DNA of 64,000 nucleotides. Source: Pseudopithomyces maydicus (taxonomy: Eukaryota > Ascomycota > Dothideomycetes > Pleosporales > Didymosphaeriaceae). The stretch covers positions 1,674,001 to 1,738,000 of the forward strand of contig JANTUC010000010.1 in assembly GCA_026873275.1 (NCBI GenBank). The letters run 5' to 3'. The notes below the pieces were generated by a model. That model was given only the letters and a program-made list of their open reading frames with translations. It did no database searches and was not told where the DNA came from. Shown here in pieces: positions 33,926 through 43,870 of the stretch. The number at the start of each line of letters is the position of its first letter. Position 1 is the first letter of the stretch. Made by a program: the position numbers and the translations under genes.

Positions 33926-35757
33926 ATGGATAACAGGGGTCCAGCATCTTCCGCCACCCCATTCAAGCATTACTACATGAAAGACAATACGCAAAGGTCG
34001 GTTCAATGGAAGATTGAATCTGTCGCAAGATTTAACAAACACAGTGATATAGCCCGAGAAGCTTATGAGGAGGCAAGAAATTGTATAGAAGGCGAACTGC
34101 AATGCAGTAAGGAAGCCAAGAAAATCTTGCAAGCGTCAGCAAATTCCATTGAAAGCGTACTAGCCATCGTTGAAGATGCAAGAACACGTTACCAGGTGGA
34201 TCAAAAAGACAGAAAGGTTCTAAAATGGTTGAAAAGATTTTCTACACGGGTTGCCTACTATGGACAGGTGCTGGATGTTCTAGCACAGCATCACCCGGAG
34301 TATGTTGCACTTGCATGGGGAACTTTAAAATTCGCTCTCATGGTAAGTGAATACCCTCAGCACATCTTGTTTTATTCCTTTGTTTATTCACGAACTTCTC
34401 ATGTAGTCCATACTGAGTTGGTGTGGGCTTTTGGATGGAACAAATTTGTTGACTAGCCATAGGCCTTTCTCAACCACGACCGCTTAGTACAAGAATTCAG
34501 CAAGGCCATCACCCGAATTGGTGAAGCTCTCTCTCAAGTCCATCTCGCCGCCGAATTGTACAAGACAGATGACATGCGGAACGCTGTAGCACAATTATAC
34601 GCGTATATTCTCCGCTACTTTCTAAAGGCTTTGAGATGGTACGACAAAAGCAGAGTGGGAAGGATGATCGGCTCTGTGTTTTGCCCGTACGAAATTGGTT
34701 ACGAAGACACAGTGGAGCAAATAAGATTCTGCATATCGAGCATCCAAAATCTTGCAATCTCAAAATCACAAGCTGAGATCAGGGATTTGACTCTCGGATT
34801 TACAGATTTGAGGAATAATTATTCAAAGCTTAGTGATCGAACTCAGGAGATTCTTCAAGTTGTTACCTGTATGTGCGAAACCGAAAAATATGGAGACTGT
34901 TGCTAATATCTAAACGCTAAGGCAATAAGACAATTAGTGAACGTATCGATGTCAAAGTTGGGGATATGTTGCCTAGAACAAGAGACCTCCAGTTCTCTCA
35001 TATACTTACTACTCTACGACCAAATTCCACCCCTTACGAGACTTTTCAGAAATTGCAATCCATTGTTACCCGCTCTCGATCACGCCGCCTTCCAGAGGTA
35101 CCACAAAGAGATATCATCCAAAATCTTAACCGTTGGTCCGCTAAAGATGGTTCTTCTCTATTCATTCTCCGTGTAGGACTTCGTGCAGAGACAAAGGCGC
35201 GGGAACTCACAATCGACTTGATCGAACATCTGCGGGCTCAAAGCGTCAACGTGATATGGCGACTCTCTCAAACGCAAGAAGCGTCCACCACGGATCCTCC
35301 TTCTTTCGAAACCGTACTGAAGACGTTCATCTATCAGATCCTTGTACTTTACCCTGCATTACTTCAGCCGCAAGATCTCAGTATCGCGAAATTTCATTCA
35401 GCACACGCGTCCTCGGAATGGGCAGCTTTTTTGAAACAATTGCTCGCTCAGTTGTCTCAATGCTACATAATACTAGAAGCGCATGACCTATTTCGGGTAC
35501 AAAATGAGTTTGAAGCGCCGAGCTGGATGTCTAGCATTCTGAATCTATTCCGCGATCTTGCTATTGAAGCGACCAAACAGGGACATAAACTGAAGTTCTT
35601 GGTCCTCTGTTATGGTCGTCAAGGAGACGGATATGAAGAATTAGGCGATATGCGAGGAGTTTTGAGGAGACCGAATATCGTACCGGTTAGTAGAAAAAAC
35701 GCTGCGGCGCACCGGAAAGGTGCAAAGGGGTGGATGAGGGTTAATCCAAAGCTCTGA
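33926..35757 (+). CDS. DUF7708-type protein, STAND-like without P-loop
   Basis: Three exons: 33926-34342, 34463-34868 and 34922-35757. Introns are 34343-34462 (GTAAGT) and 34869-34921 (GTATGT, branch CTAAT). The N-terminal 280 residues match the fungal DUF7708 pattern: YYGQVLDVLAQHHPEYVALA, AFLNHDRLVQEFSKAI, LYAYILRYFLKALRWY. In relatives this part precedes NACHT/STAND NTPase and repeat domains. Here the following region (DGSSLFILRVGLRAETKARE, WAAFLKQLLAQLSQCYIILE) looks like an NTPase core but shows no GxxGxGKS/T P-loop. The protein ends soon after, with no repeats. It may be a decoy, a degenerate NLR-like protein or a separate family. It is divergent from the AAA ATPase gene. Confidence 0.75.
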
Positions 35758-36249
35758 CTAACACGTGGAAAGTATTTATTCTGGGTACTTCCATCCTACA
35801 TTCGACATCCGCTCACGTTCTAGTGATAACTGAGCAGTGTATTTCTGAATATCTATAGATGATTAGTCGGCATATATTGTTAGCTTAGCGAATCATTCAT
35901 CCACGACGGGGCGTGACGACTGTCACATGATTCAAGTGCTCTAACCTTTCACAGACTAGTGTGCTGCTGAAGTGTGTACCTACACTAGTGTAACTCTCTT
36001 CCTTCTGCAGCTGTCCAACCCAAGAACACTTGCGCTATCTCAAGTTCAATAGTCTTTTCGCAGCGTCCTGTTGTCAATAAAGCGTGGCCTTCCCGAACTC
36101 GTTCATCGCATGGTGTGCGATGCGTATCTTTCGCGTGGATGCGCATGACGTGAGGCTGTGTCTTGTTGTCTACTAGCAACCAGCTACTTGCTTCCTCGAC
36201 GATGACTTCCTTCACAGCTCGATTCCGACAGGATAGATTGGGGTTTCTC
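35758..36249. other. Spacer upstream of AIM9-like gene
   Basis: AT-rich, with no supportable frame. It should hold the promoter of the AIM9-like gene. Confidence 0.45.
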
Positions 36250-38031
36250 ATGATCAAGGGCATTTTCCGTTCTTACCCGTCCAGTCGCAATTACGCTTTT
36301 ACCTCATGTCACAGTACAGCGGAGAACATTGAGGATCGTGACTTATTTGAGTACACCTCTGGGAGGTGGATGTACGTTTCGTCTTTTTTATGTATTTAAA
36401 GACTCTCCAGATTGACTGATTCTGTTTAACAGCTTCAACGAGGGTGAGCGTCTGGCTGAACGATATTTGAAATTCAACGTCAATGAACTTAAGAAAGCCG
36501 CCGCGAAATCAGTCAATAGACCCATATCGGACGTCCGAAGCTGCCGAAAGTTTGCCGAGGGCGGCTTCAACCGTGTTTTGGAGATACTGATGAAAGATGG
36601 CTCATCAATACTTGCCCGTTTACCATACCCGTCGACGGTACCGCGACGTTTATCAGTAGCGAGTGAGGTTGCTACTTTAGATTTTGTTCGCGCTCATGGG
36701 ATTCCTGCACCTCGCGTCCTGGCATATTCAGTAGATACTAATCCCGTCGGGGTCGAGTACATGCTGATGGAAAAGTTGCCAGGAAGGCCCATTGGAGATG
36801 CTTGGTTCGATCTTTCTGAAGAAGAAAGGCTCAAAGTTCTTCTAGAAATTGTGAAGCTGGAAGCAAAGCTCTTCATCATCAAACTTCCAGCTAGTGGAAG
36901 CCTATACTATGACCGTGATCTTTCTCCTGGTACTCCCAAAACACATGTCCCAGAGTCACAGGATGGGCTTTGTATAGGACCCTACGCGGCCTTGCGATGG
37001 TGGTTTGGTGAACGTGGTGACCTGCAAATTGACCGAGGCCCTCGTAAGTGCACTCATAATACACGGATTTGACCTTTCTTATCAAGCATAGATAAGGATT
37101 CCGGTCTTGTCCTCACAAGTGGCGCTGAGAAAGAATTGGCGTGGATACATGCTCACGGACGACCGCGTTTCCCATTCGAACGTGCGTACAGAGAAACTTT
37201 CGATTACAAGAAGCAAGATCCCGAGGAACACACGAATTCACTGCTAGATTACATTCAGCTCGCTCCCCACTTAGTACCCCAAAGTTCGAAACTCAATCTT
37301 CCTATCCTGAGACATCCTGATCTTCAACCTAATAATATCTTCGTCGCCGAAGATCTTAGCATTACTGGTCTTCTCGATTGGCAACACTCTATTATTCTCC
37401 CGACATTTCTGGCCGCAGGCATACCAGATATGTTTCAGAACTATGATAACGAGGAGTCCATGTCCTTCACGCCGCCACGGCTCCCGGACAATTTGGAATC
37501 ATTGAAGAAGATGAACAAGCAAAAGCACATGAGAGGTTCCGTCGTCGGCACTTACATTTTTATTACCTTGGGCTTACACAGCGAATGAATGAACCCCATT
37601 GGCACGCCCTGGAGCAAGACTCAGGTCTTCTGAAACGCCGTACATTCAACGATGCCAGTAGTCCCTGGGAAGGTCTTAACACACCTCTCCAAATGGACAT
37701 GGTCCGGATATCACAAAACTGGACAAAAATCGCCCCTGTCAAGCCAGATAGTTCCACATCAGCATGTCCTATTATATTGACAGAGGAAGAAGTGCACAGA
37801 AGGACTGCACTGACTGAGTCTCTACAAGAAGTTGACTCTGAGATGGAACGGATCAACCAAGTACTTGGCATCACGTCTGATGGGTGGACCCCAAATGAAA
37901 CTTTCCAAACCGCGAAAGAGAGAGCAGCTTTGATCAAAGAAGAAGGGCTCTGTGCGGTCAGCGATGATCCATGGTTGCAAGAAATGACCAAGAAACACTG
38001 GCCCTTTGACGATTGGAATGAGGATGAGTAG
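36250..38031 (+). CDS. AIM9-like phosphotransferase, one frameshift
   Basis: Aminoglycoside-phosphotransferase/kinase-fold protein of the mitochondrial AIM9 type. Exon 1 (36250-36371) starts MIKGIFRSYPSSRNYAF, a plausible mitochondrial presequence. Intron 36372-36432 has a GTACGT donor. Exon 2 (36433-37043) has GRWIFNEGERL, FAEGGFNRVLEI (nucleotide loop) and VGVEYMLMEKLPGRPIGDAW. Intron 37044-37091 has a GTAAGT donor. Exon 3 holds the catalytic HxDLxxxN (LRHPDLQPNNIFV) and the metal-binding GLLDWQHS. Near 37500-37510 the frame must change by one base to continue as EEDEQAKAHERFRRRHLHFY, then to the TAG at 38029. This shift is not at a long homopolymer. The natural substrate of the family is unknown. 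Confidence 0.8.
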
Positions 38032-38842
38032 AATCGACATCTCGCGCCTTGGATCCATATTCACTGACGAGGGAATCCATTCTGTTGCTGCAGAGCCACT
38101 GGAGCTCAATCAGCAACACAAATTTCTCGAAGCACGCAAAACTATACTCGGAAAAAGAACTTTCACTTAGAGAGAGGCCATAGGAGGATCAATGCGCCAG
38201 TGACAAGTGCTGTGTGCATTGGCTCCTCGTCATCAGTAAAGATCTGGATATCGAATTTTCGACTTCTTTCGCGTAATTCCATGAGTTGCGGACAATAATC
38301 AGATAGACAATGATCAGATAGTCATCATGTACGCTAGGTTCAATACACTAAAGTTGGTGTTCTATACTCTTGTTTCCACTTTTCACTTTGATAGTAGGCT
38401 CTACCTACTTTGAGCTATAGAGATTCTAAACGCTAGTGAATGGTTAAAAACTAGAAGCAGGTTAGGCGGCATAAGGCAAGCAGATTGGAGCGATTGGTTT
38501 GTCGAGTAAGTGCGGAGCTGCTGAGCATCTCACGCATAGTTTGTGCGATTCAAATGCCACCGAAAAACTTTTAATTGTAATCATCGTAACTAACCCGCTC
38601 TTCTAAGTTCCCCTTATATCTGGCCACGACAACTCAGTCTGGTGTTTGCTCATTCTGCACGGTTTTCCCAGTACGATCAGCGTTAATAGTCCTCGGTGGC
38701 CTGTGAGCCATGGTCATGCCATCTAGGGAATCATATTAGCTCGCACCTGTTCGCAAAGAGGTGTGAGGAAGAGGGGATTTCACCTTTATAGATACCTGGT
38801 GCCAGCTGAGCGTCTCTCGCCTGGCTACATTGAACAAGTCAA
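38032..38842. other. Spacer downstream of AIM9-like gene
   Basis: AT-rich DNA with no supportable gene. Opposite-strand frames across 38163-38620 are short. Confidence 0.45.
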
Positions 38843-39250
38843 ATGTATTACCGGGTGGCCCCACGTGGAGGTGCAAGAGTCCGACTTCGCCAACCCTTCC
38901 CGTTTCCAGGAACGCCTTTGCATCGTGATACGGAGGCGATCCGCGGGCACACAGCCCTTGAGCGACAAGACTCATCTTTCGACTTGTCCGTGCTGGAGAA
39001 AAAACCCGTGAGGGCCGGGCACACAGCCCTTGAGCAACAAGACTCATCTTGCGACTCGTCCGTACTGAAAAGAAAACCCGTGAGGGCCGGGCACACAGCC
39101 CTTGAGCAACAAGACTCATCTTGGGACTCGTCCGTGCTGGAAAGAAAACCCGTGAGGGCCGGGCACACAGCCCTTAAGCGAAAAGACTCATCTTGCGACT
39201 CGTCCGTGCTGGTGGAAACTAGATCGTTCCCTCCAAACCAAATCGTCTAG
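38843..39250 (+). other. Repeat-encoded open frame, 135 codons
   Basis: ATG 38843 opens a frame of 135 codons that runs through the whole 72-bp array and ends at a TAG (39248-39250). It encodes almost four 24-residue units of the type PVRAGHTALEQQDSSCDSSVL. The unit is a multiple of three and no copy carries a stop, although units differ by several substitutions. The opposite strand is also open across much of the array, so coding status is unproven. I recognise no domain. Confidence 0.35.
38945..39213. repeat. 72-bp tandem repeat, 3.7 copies
   Basis: The marker GGGCACACAGCCCTT recurs at 38945, 39017, 39089 and 39161, exactly 72 bases apart. Units differ by point changes such as CTTGTCC versus CTCGTCC, TGCGAC versus TGGGAC, and GAGCAACAAG versus AAGCGAAAAG. 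No indels separate the units. Confidence 0.95.
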
Positions 39251-39291
39251 AGGTACGGTCCAGCAAGTTGTAAAGACGAAGAAGCTTCCTT

Positions 39292-40074
39292 TCACTGCTG
39301 AAATCTGCCTCGCTTGCGGTCGTCCTTGGTAGTCAGCTTTACTAAAAGCTTGAACTTTTGGTCGCGGATCGAGCCATCAATTCCAATCGTCTCAGCTAGT
39401 TTGTTCTTCTCAAGAAAGAGAACAACTGGGCACAACGTGATGGTGATGCACAACTTGGCCTCACCGGCAGATCTGCTTTGCGGTGGTCGTCGGAACTCGA
39501 TCGTGCCTTTTGCAGGCTTATCAGGTTCGTCGAAAATTGGCCGCAGGTTCCACGCAACGTCGCGGGTCGGGCAAAGAGATCGTACAACAGATCGGATTGT
39601 CGAAGTATTGTTGAAGACACCTTGCGGATTCTTCATCGCAAACTTCGCGTAGTCCTCTCAGTGTTTGCCCATCTCGGAAGCAACGGTATGATGCCAGAGA
39701 CCAAATTGACCCCTTCCCCGATGGATACGATTTGAGCTTGTGTCCAAAGTCCATCCACGGGGCTGACATGGATATGTGTGCCGGTCCAGCTCATATCAAC
39801 GATACGAAAATTTCTCTCGATACAAGTGAAAACCTTCTCCAATTGTTGGGTCCAGGAACACTCATCGGGCTTGTCGTTAGGGAGGCCAAGATAGGCGACA
39901 CAACTTCGACCCGATCTATTTGAGGGAGTTAGTCGGCGCTGCAACCATTTTAAAGCGTGACAGAACGCTACATGTCTTTCCAGTTTCAATATTTGGCTCG
40001 ATGCCCATGTGCAATTCAACTTCAAAGCCTAAGATGGTTTGTAAGTTGGCCTTGATAGTGTTCTTTTGTGCCAT
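39292..40074 (-). pseudogene. Putative amidoligase (Amidoligase_2 type) relic
   Basis: Family motifs occur in order on the minus strand but in different frames. From ATG 40074 comes MAQKNTIKANLQTILGFEVE, matching the N-terminal FGVELE motif. VEVVSPIL follows near 39900. Then FRIVDMSWTGTHIHVSPVDG, the CGTHVHVS-type motif with Cys replaced by Trp, lies near 39790. AMKNPQGVFN lies near 39620 and AKGTIEFRRPPQS near 39490. Frame changes are needed near 39960, 39880 and 39655. ATP-grasp-like amidoligases of this kind are widespread in fungi with unknown substrates. The internal part is also shorter than in intact relatives, so true decay is likely here. Confidence 0.65.
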
Positions 40075-40710
40075 GTTAAGTAGAATATAACTAACTATTC
40101 GAAGAAAATGTATCGCGATACTTGCGGAGAATCGATTTGGTGATCGTCTGTTTGCTGGCTATGGTGTAGAAAGGATGAAGACGGAATGGGGAAATCGGGC
40201 CAGGAGGATGTTTACAGGGTCTGACCATCAGGAAGGAAGTCACTGGAAAGCACATCCGCATCTAAAGGGCAGGAACAACACAATACGCAAGCTAAATCCA
40301 CGATTACTTATAGTAAGGGCTAGCGACTCTCATTGCAGATAGATCTTGCTCATCCTGGCTCTCCAATCTTTGTGGAAAGAAGCAATGGCGGTGCAACGGT
40401 GATATCGCTAAGCTCTCAAGCCTCCAAATCGAAGTGAAATCATCCGTATTTGATTCGTCGAGCAGGTGAGAATAGTGTGGGATGATATAGTCCGGGGACA
40501 CCGCGGTCCCAACAGAAAGCTGCAACTTTGGTACGGGTAATCATCTGATCAAGCGGGTCCACATGGCTGCCTAACACGCAAATACTTCACCCGCCTATAT
40601 ATACGATCAATAGACACGTACGTTTACTCTCATGAATGCCATGTCCGCGTATGAAATCTCAAGCGCCGTGTATTCACGCAACAAACCGCCTAAGATACAC
40701 TACTACAGTT
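40075..40710. other. Spacer, no supported gene
   Basis: No frame with recognisable motifs. A 73-codon minus-strand frame at 40304-40525 is unsupported. Confidence 0.45.
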
Positions 40711-41189
40711 ATGGCCATTCCTACTAGAGGGGGCCCAACAGCTTGGACGTCGGGGGGCCTCCACTTCTAACAGATGTTGTTTTGGATAGCTTCTTTCCCT
40801 TTAATCCTGCTCCAATCAACCCGGCCCCATTAACACACAAGCTTGGACTTTTCAGCAAGCTTCCAGACGTACTGTTCAATCTGCATATACTTAAAGAGTT
40901 CGACCTCCCCTCCCTCATCAGATTCCGCAGCATTAGTCGTCAGTTCCAACTCCTCGTCAAGTGGGCGCCTCAAGTCATTATGGGTGTACTTGCTGTACAA
41001 ATGAATGTCGTGGCCAGCGTGGCAACGATCGTTGACAAACGTCGACAAAGATATTGCGATCGATGCGACGAAGCAACCAAGTACAATTGGCTTCCAACAC
41101 TAAGCTCTATATATTTTGAATGCTCGCGCAGGGGACCAATGCCGGTGGAAGAAGAAAAGATGCTTAAGCATGAACCAATGCTTGCCTGA
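40711..41189 (+). pseudogene. F-box-like protein, truncated, one frameshift
   Basis: From ATG 40711 (MAIPTRGG) a one-base shift at the G5 run 40729-40733 joins the frame carrying FSKLPDVLFNLHILKEFDLP and SLIRFRSISRQFQLLVKWAP. This is an F-box-like helix set of the kind found in hypothetical fungal F-box proteins, where it is followed by a substrate-binding part with CxxC motifs. Here only RYCDRCDEATKYN remains and the frame stops at 41189, so the usual C-terminal half is missing. I consider it a relic; an unrecognised intron cannot be excluded. Confidence 0.45.
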
Positions 41190-41665
41190 CAGTGCCACGG
41201 ATGCTAGAACACTGCATTGGCTATTATCAGTCCAATTTTTGTATACAATTTGCTCATAGATTGCGTAACGGCCAGCATATGCTACCGGTGTAGGAGGGTA
41301 GGCTACAAGGCGGCACAGTGCGTACAGGGGGTCGCCCCTCTGAAAGTCGGCTTAACAGCGCTAGGCAGAGCGATGAGGAAGGAGATGAGGGGAGATGATG
41401 GGGGTGGGGTGGCGCAGCAGGCGGCCAGGGTATTGCGGTCGGCTGAACTCATTGCTCCAAGTGACCTATCACCACCACCCACAGGGATTTAGGAAAGTGC
41501 AGGGGTACTCGCCTATCCTCAGCCTCGCCTGTGCCTCGGCGGCTCCTCCGTCTCTCATCTCACCACACGTCTCCTTTGCGCGACACACAGTTTGCTCGCT
41601 CTAACCCTGCTTTGCCCGGGCCTCCCCGTACTCCGCTACCTACCTCCACCTACTTGCGCAACGTC
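41190..41665. other. Spacer / leader of HET-GIY-YIG gene
   Basis: It contains a short degenerate zinc-knuckle-like reading (CYRCRRVGYKAAQC) near 41280-41320, without retroelement context. The rest is the presumed promoter and 5' leader of the next gene. The frame of that gene is open back to 41531, but without an ATG. Confidence 0.4.
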
Positions 41666-43870
41666 ATGCGACTTCTAGAGTACACACGAGATGGCTTGAT
41701 CCGGCTAACAGAGCCGTTCATCAACGACGATAGGGTGCCTCCTTATGCGATCCTATCACATACTTGGTCAGAAGGACAGGAAATTACGTTCAATGATTTG
41801 TTGAACGGTAATGGAAAGGATAAGACTGGTTACAGTAAGGTTTTATTCTGCGCTCGTCAAGCTCACCGCGATGGCTTGGATTATTGCTGGGTGGATACAT
41901 GCTGTATCGATAAATCTAGCAGTGCAGAATTGTCGGAAGCCATCAACTCAATGTTTCGCTGGTATCAGAAGGCACAGAAATGTTATGTCTACCTTTCTGA
42001 TATCTCGAAAGGCGTCTCTACTGATGAAGATGAAATATCTCACGGATGGGAGCTCACTTTGAGCCAGAGTAGATGGTTTACCAGGGGCTGGACACTTCAG
42101 GAACTGATCGCACCCAAAATTGTGGAGTTTTTCTCCAAAGAAGAAGAGTTTCTTGGGTGCAAACAGATGCTTGCGCAATCTTTGCATGAGATAACACAGA
42201 TTCCTGTCGAGGTTCTTCAAGGGCAGTCCTTGTCTGACTATAGTGTGCTCGAGAGATTCTCATGGGCAGCGAAACGTCAGACAACACGTGCAGAAGACGA
42301 ATCATATTGCCTGTTTGGCATATTTGACATACAAATTCCACTATTGTATGGCGAAGGACGAGAAAAAGCTTTAAGGAGACTGAAGAAGGAGATTAAAGAG
42401 GCAGCTGAAGACCACTTCATTGCGACACTGCAAGGGGTACAGAGCAGTCACCAACGCAATGAAGGACGGTTAAACACTATACGCAAACCCATCAATACAT
42501 CCAGATCAGTAAGCGACAGCATTTCGGGAACTTCATCCATAGTCCGCAAAAACTATAGCAAAGCTACACCACCAGCGCAGAAAAATGCAATGCCTTCGCC
42601 ATGTGGAAAATCATTCACTTCCACACGCTTTCTGGAAAAACACATAAAAGTATGCAACGGTTGCCAGAATGTCAGTTTCAAGAATACAGGGTCAATAGAT
42701 ATCCATGAGGAGACATTGGACTTAGAACGAAGGTTATCGTCAGAATTTGTGAAATTGGATCCAGTCCGAATAGCTAGTCAGCCAGAGAAAACAGCAGTGG
42801 AGAATCTCCAATCAAATTCAAAAGCGCTTAAAGACCTCAAGTCATCTCCCAATGAAGGAAATTCCCTCCGACCGACAGAATATTCTCCTCGTTCGGACAA
42901 TTCGTTCCCAACATCAAAGCAGGATGGTCAGTGGAGTAAGCGCACTCCATCAAAGATCGGAAGCTCGAGAGCGATACAGCCTGGCAATGCAGATAGAGAC
43001 CAACCAAATTCCGACAAAGGAGATCCATCGAACACAGCTGATACGCCACTAGGCGGTGCGGAATACGAATCTAGTCCGGGAGGCTCACCCATAACCAGCG
43101 TCGATTACTCCACGATCAGTGCTAGAGAGGTCCATATTAAGCTACTGAATAAGTTGGAAGAAAAACTCCCACGTACAGATGTCCGGGGTTTCATCTATAT
43201 ATTTTTTGACCCGAAGAGACCACACCTCCACCATATCGGAAGATCAACGGATACGTATCGTCGAAAGAAAGAGCTCAGATATAAATATAAGAGTGATCTC
43301 GAAATACTCACGAAAGTTTCAGTGGACTATCCTATTCGAACGGAATCCTTCCTCCGCCTCTATCTTCAAGATTTCCGCCAAAGACTTCCCTGCGTACGCG
43401 GCGTAGTACACGATGACTGGTTTATAACCTCAGGAGACTTTGTCATCGATGCACTAACCAAATGGGAGAAATTTATGAGGGAAGAACTTCCGTACGACGT
43501 GGAGACTAGACAAATAAACCCTTTCTTCAAATACTGCATCGACAAGCAATTTCCTTTGTTGATGGCCAAAGACATCAAGATGGAACCAATGCGCAAGCGT
43601 TGGGACCGAATAATGGTGCCAACCTGGTTTGATCACTTCTGTTTCAAACTCGATCTTGTACGAAATTTTATATGGAAGTTTTACTGGCCGCTCAGCATGA
43701 CGTTTACGTGGACAGTGGCGTTTATAATGGCCCCACATCCGGTTTTGTTTGTGCTCATGGGGGCGTCAGTGATTGGTACATTTATGTGCACAGCTGAAGA
43801 ACTTCGTCACGTGCGCAACTGTTTAATGACCCCGAAAAAAGGGAGGCTTAAGTGCAGATTATCATTGTAG
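41666..43870 (+). CDS. HET domain + GIY-YIG (T5orf172-like) fusion with membrane end
   Basis: Single-exon protein of 734 residues with no frameshift. The N terminus is the HET-D/E subclass: MRLLEYTRDG at 1, YAILSHTW at 27-34, DGLDYCWVDTCC at 69-80, SRWFTRGWTLQELIAP around 137, then ESYCLFGIFDIQIPLLYGEG. A degenerate C2H2-like finger, CGKSF...FLEKHIKVCNGC, spans 313-333 and its first Cys is absent. A Ser/Asn-rich linker leads to a GIY-YIG domain of the T5orf172/DUF1766 type: GFIYIFFDPKRPH from 508, HHIGRSTDTYRRKK to about 535, and RTESFLRLYL with Glu 560 as probable catalytic acid. DDWF, an EWF-like end, lies near 585. Two hydrophobic segments follow at about 672-710. HET proteins trigger cell death on non-self contact; a nuclease effector is my inference. 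The ATG at 41666 gives the family's canonical N terminus. Confidence 0.88.
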   Translation: MRLLEYTRDGLIRLTEPFINDDRVPPYAILSHTWSEGQEITFNDLLNGNGKDKTGYSKVLFCARQAHRDGLDYCWVDTCCIDKSSSAELSEAINSMFRWYQKAQKCYVYLSDISKGVSTDEDEISHGWELTLSQSRWFTRGWTLQELIAPKIVEFFSKEEEFLGCKQMLAQSLHEITQIPVEVLQGQSLSDYSVLERFSWAAKRQTTRAEDESYCLFGIFDIQIPLLYGEGREKALRRLKKEIKEAAEDHFIATLQGVQSSHQRNEGRLNTIRKPINTSRSVSDSISGTSSIVRKNYSKATPPAQKNAMPSPCGKSFTSTRFLEKHIKVCNGCQNVSFKNTGSIDIHEETLDLERRLSSEFVKLDPVRIASQPEKTAVENLQSNSKALKDLKSSPNEGNSLRPTEYSPRSDNSFPTSKQDGQWSKRTPSKIGSSRAIQPGNADRDQPNSDKGDPSNTADTPLGGAEYESSPGGSPITSVDYSTISAREVHIKLLNKLEEKLPRTDVRGFIYIFFDPKRPHLHHIGRSTDTYRRKKELRYKYKSDLEILTKVSVDYPIRTESFLRLYLQDFRQRLPCVRGVVHDDWFITSGDFVIDALTKWEKFMREELPYDVETRQINPFFKYCIDKQFPLLMAKDIKMEPMRKRWDRIMVPTWFDHFCFKLDLVRNFIWKFYWPLSMTFTWTVAFIMAPHPVLFVLMGASVIGTFMCTAEELRHVRNCLMTPKKGRLKCRLSL

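Noticed and set aside
38945..39213. CRISPR-like array
   Set aside because: Units are contiguous 72-bp tandem copies with no spacers, in a eukaryotic genome.
41217..41492. Zinc-knuckle-like CYRCRRVGYKAAQC, possible retroelement gag fragment
   Set aside because: The essential His of CCHC is Tyr, and no reverse transcriptase, integrase or LTR is nearby.
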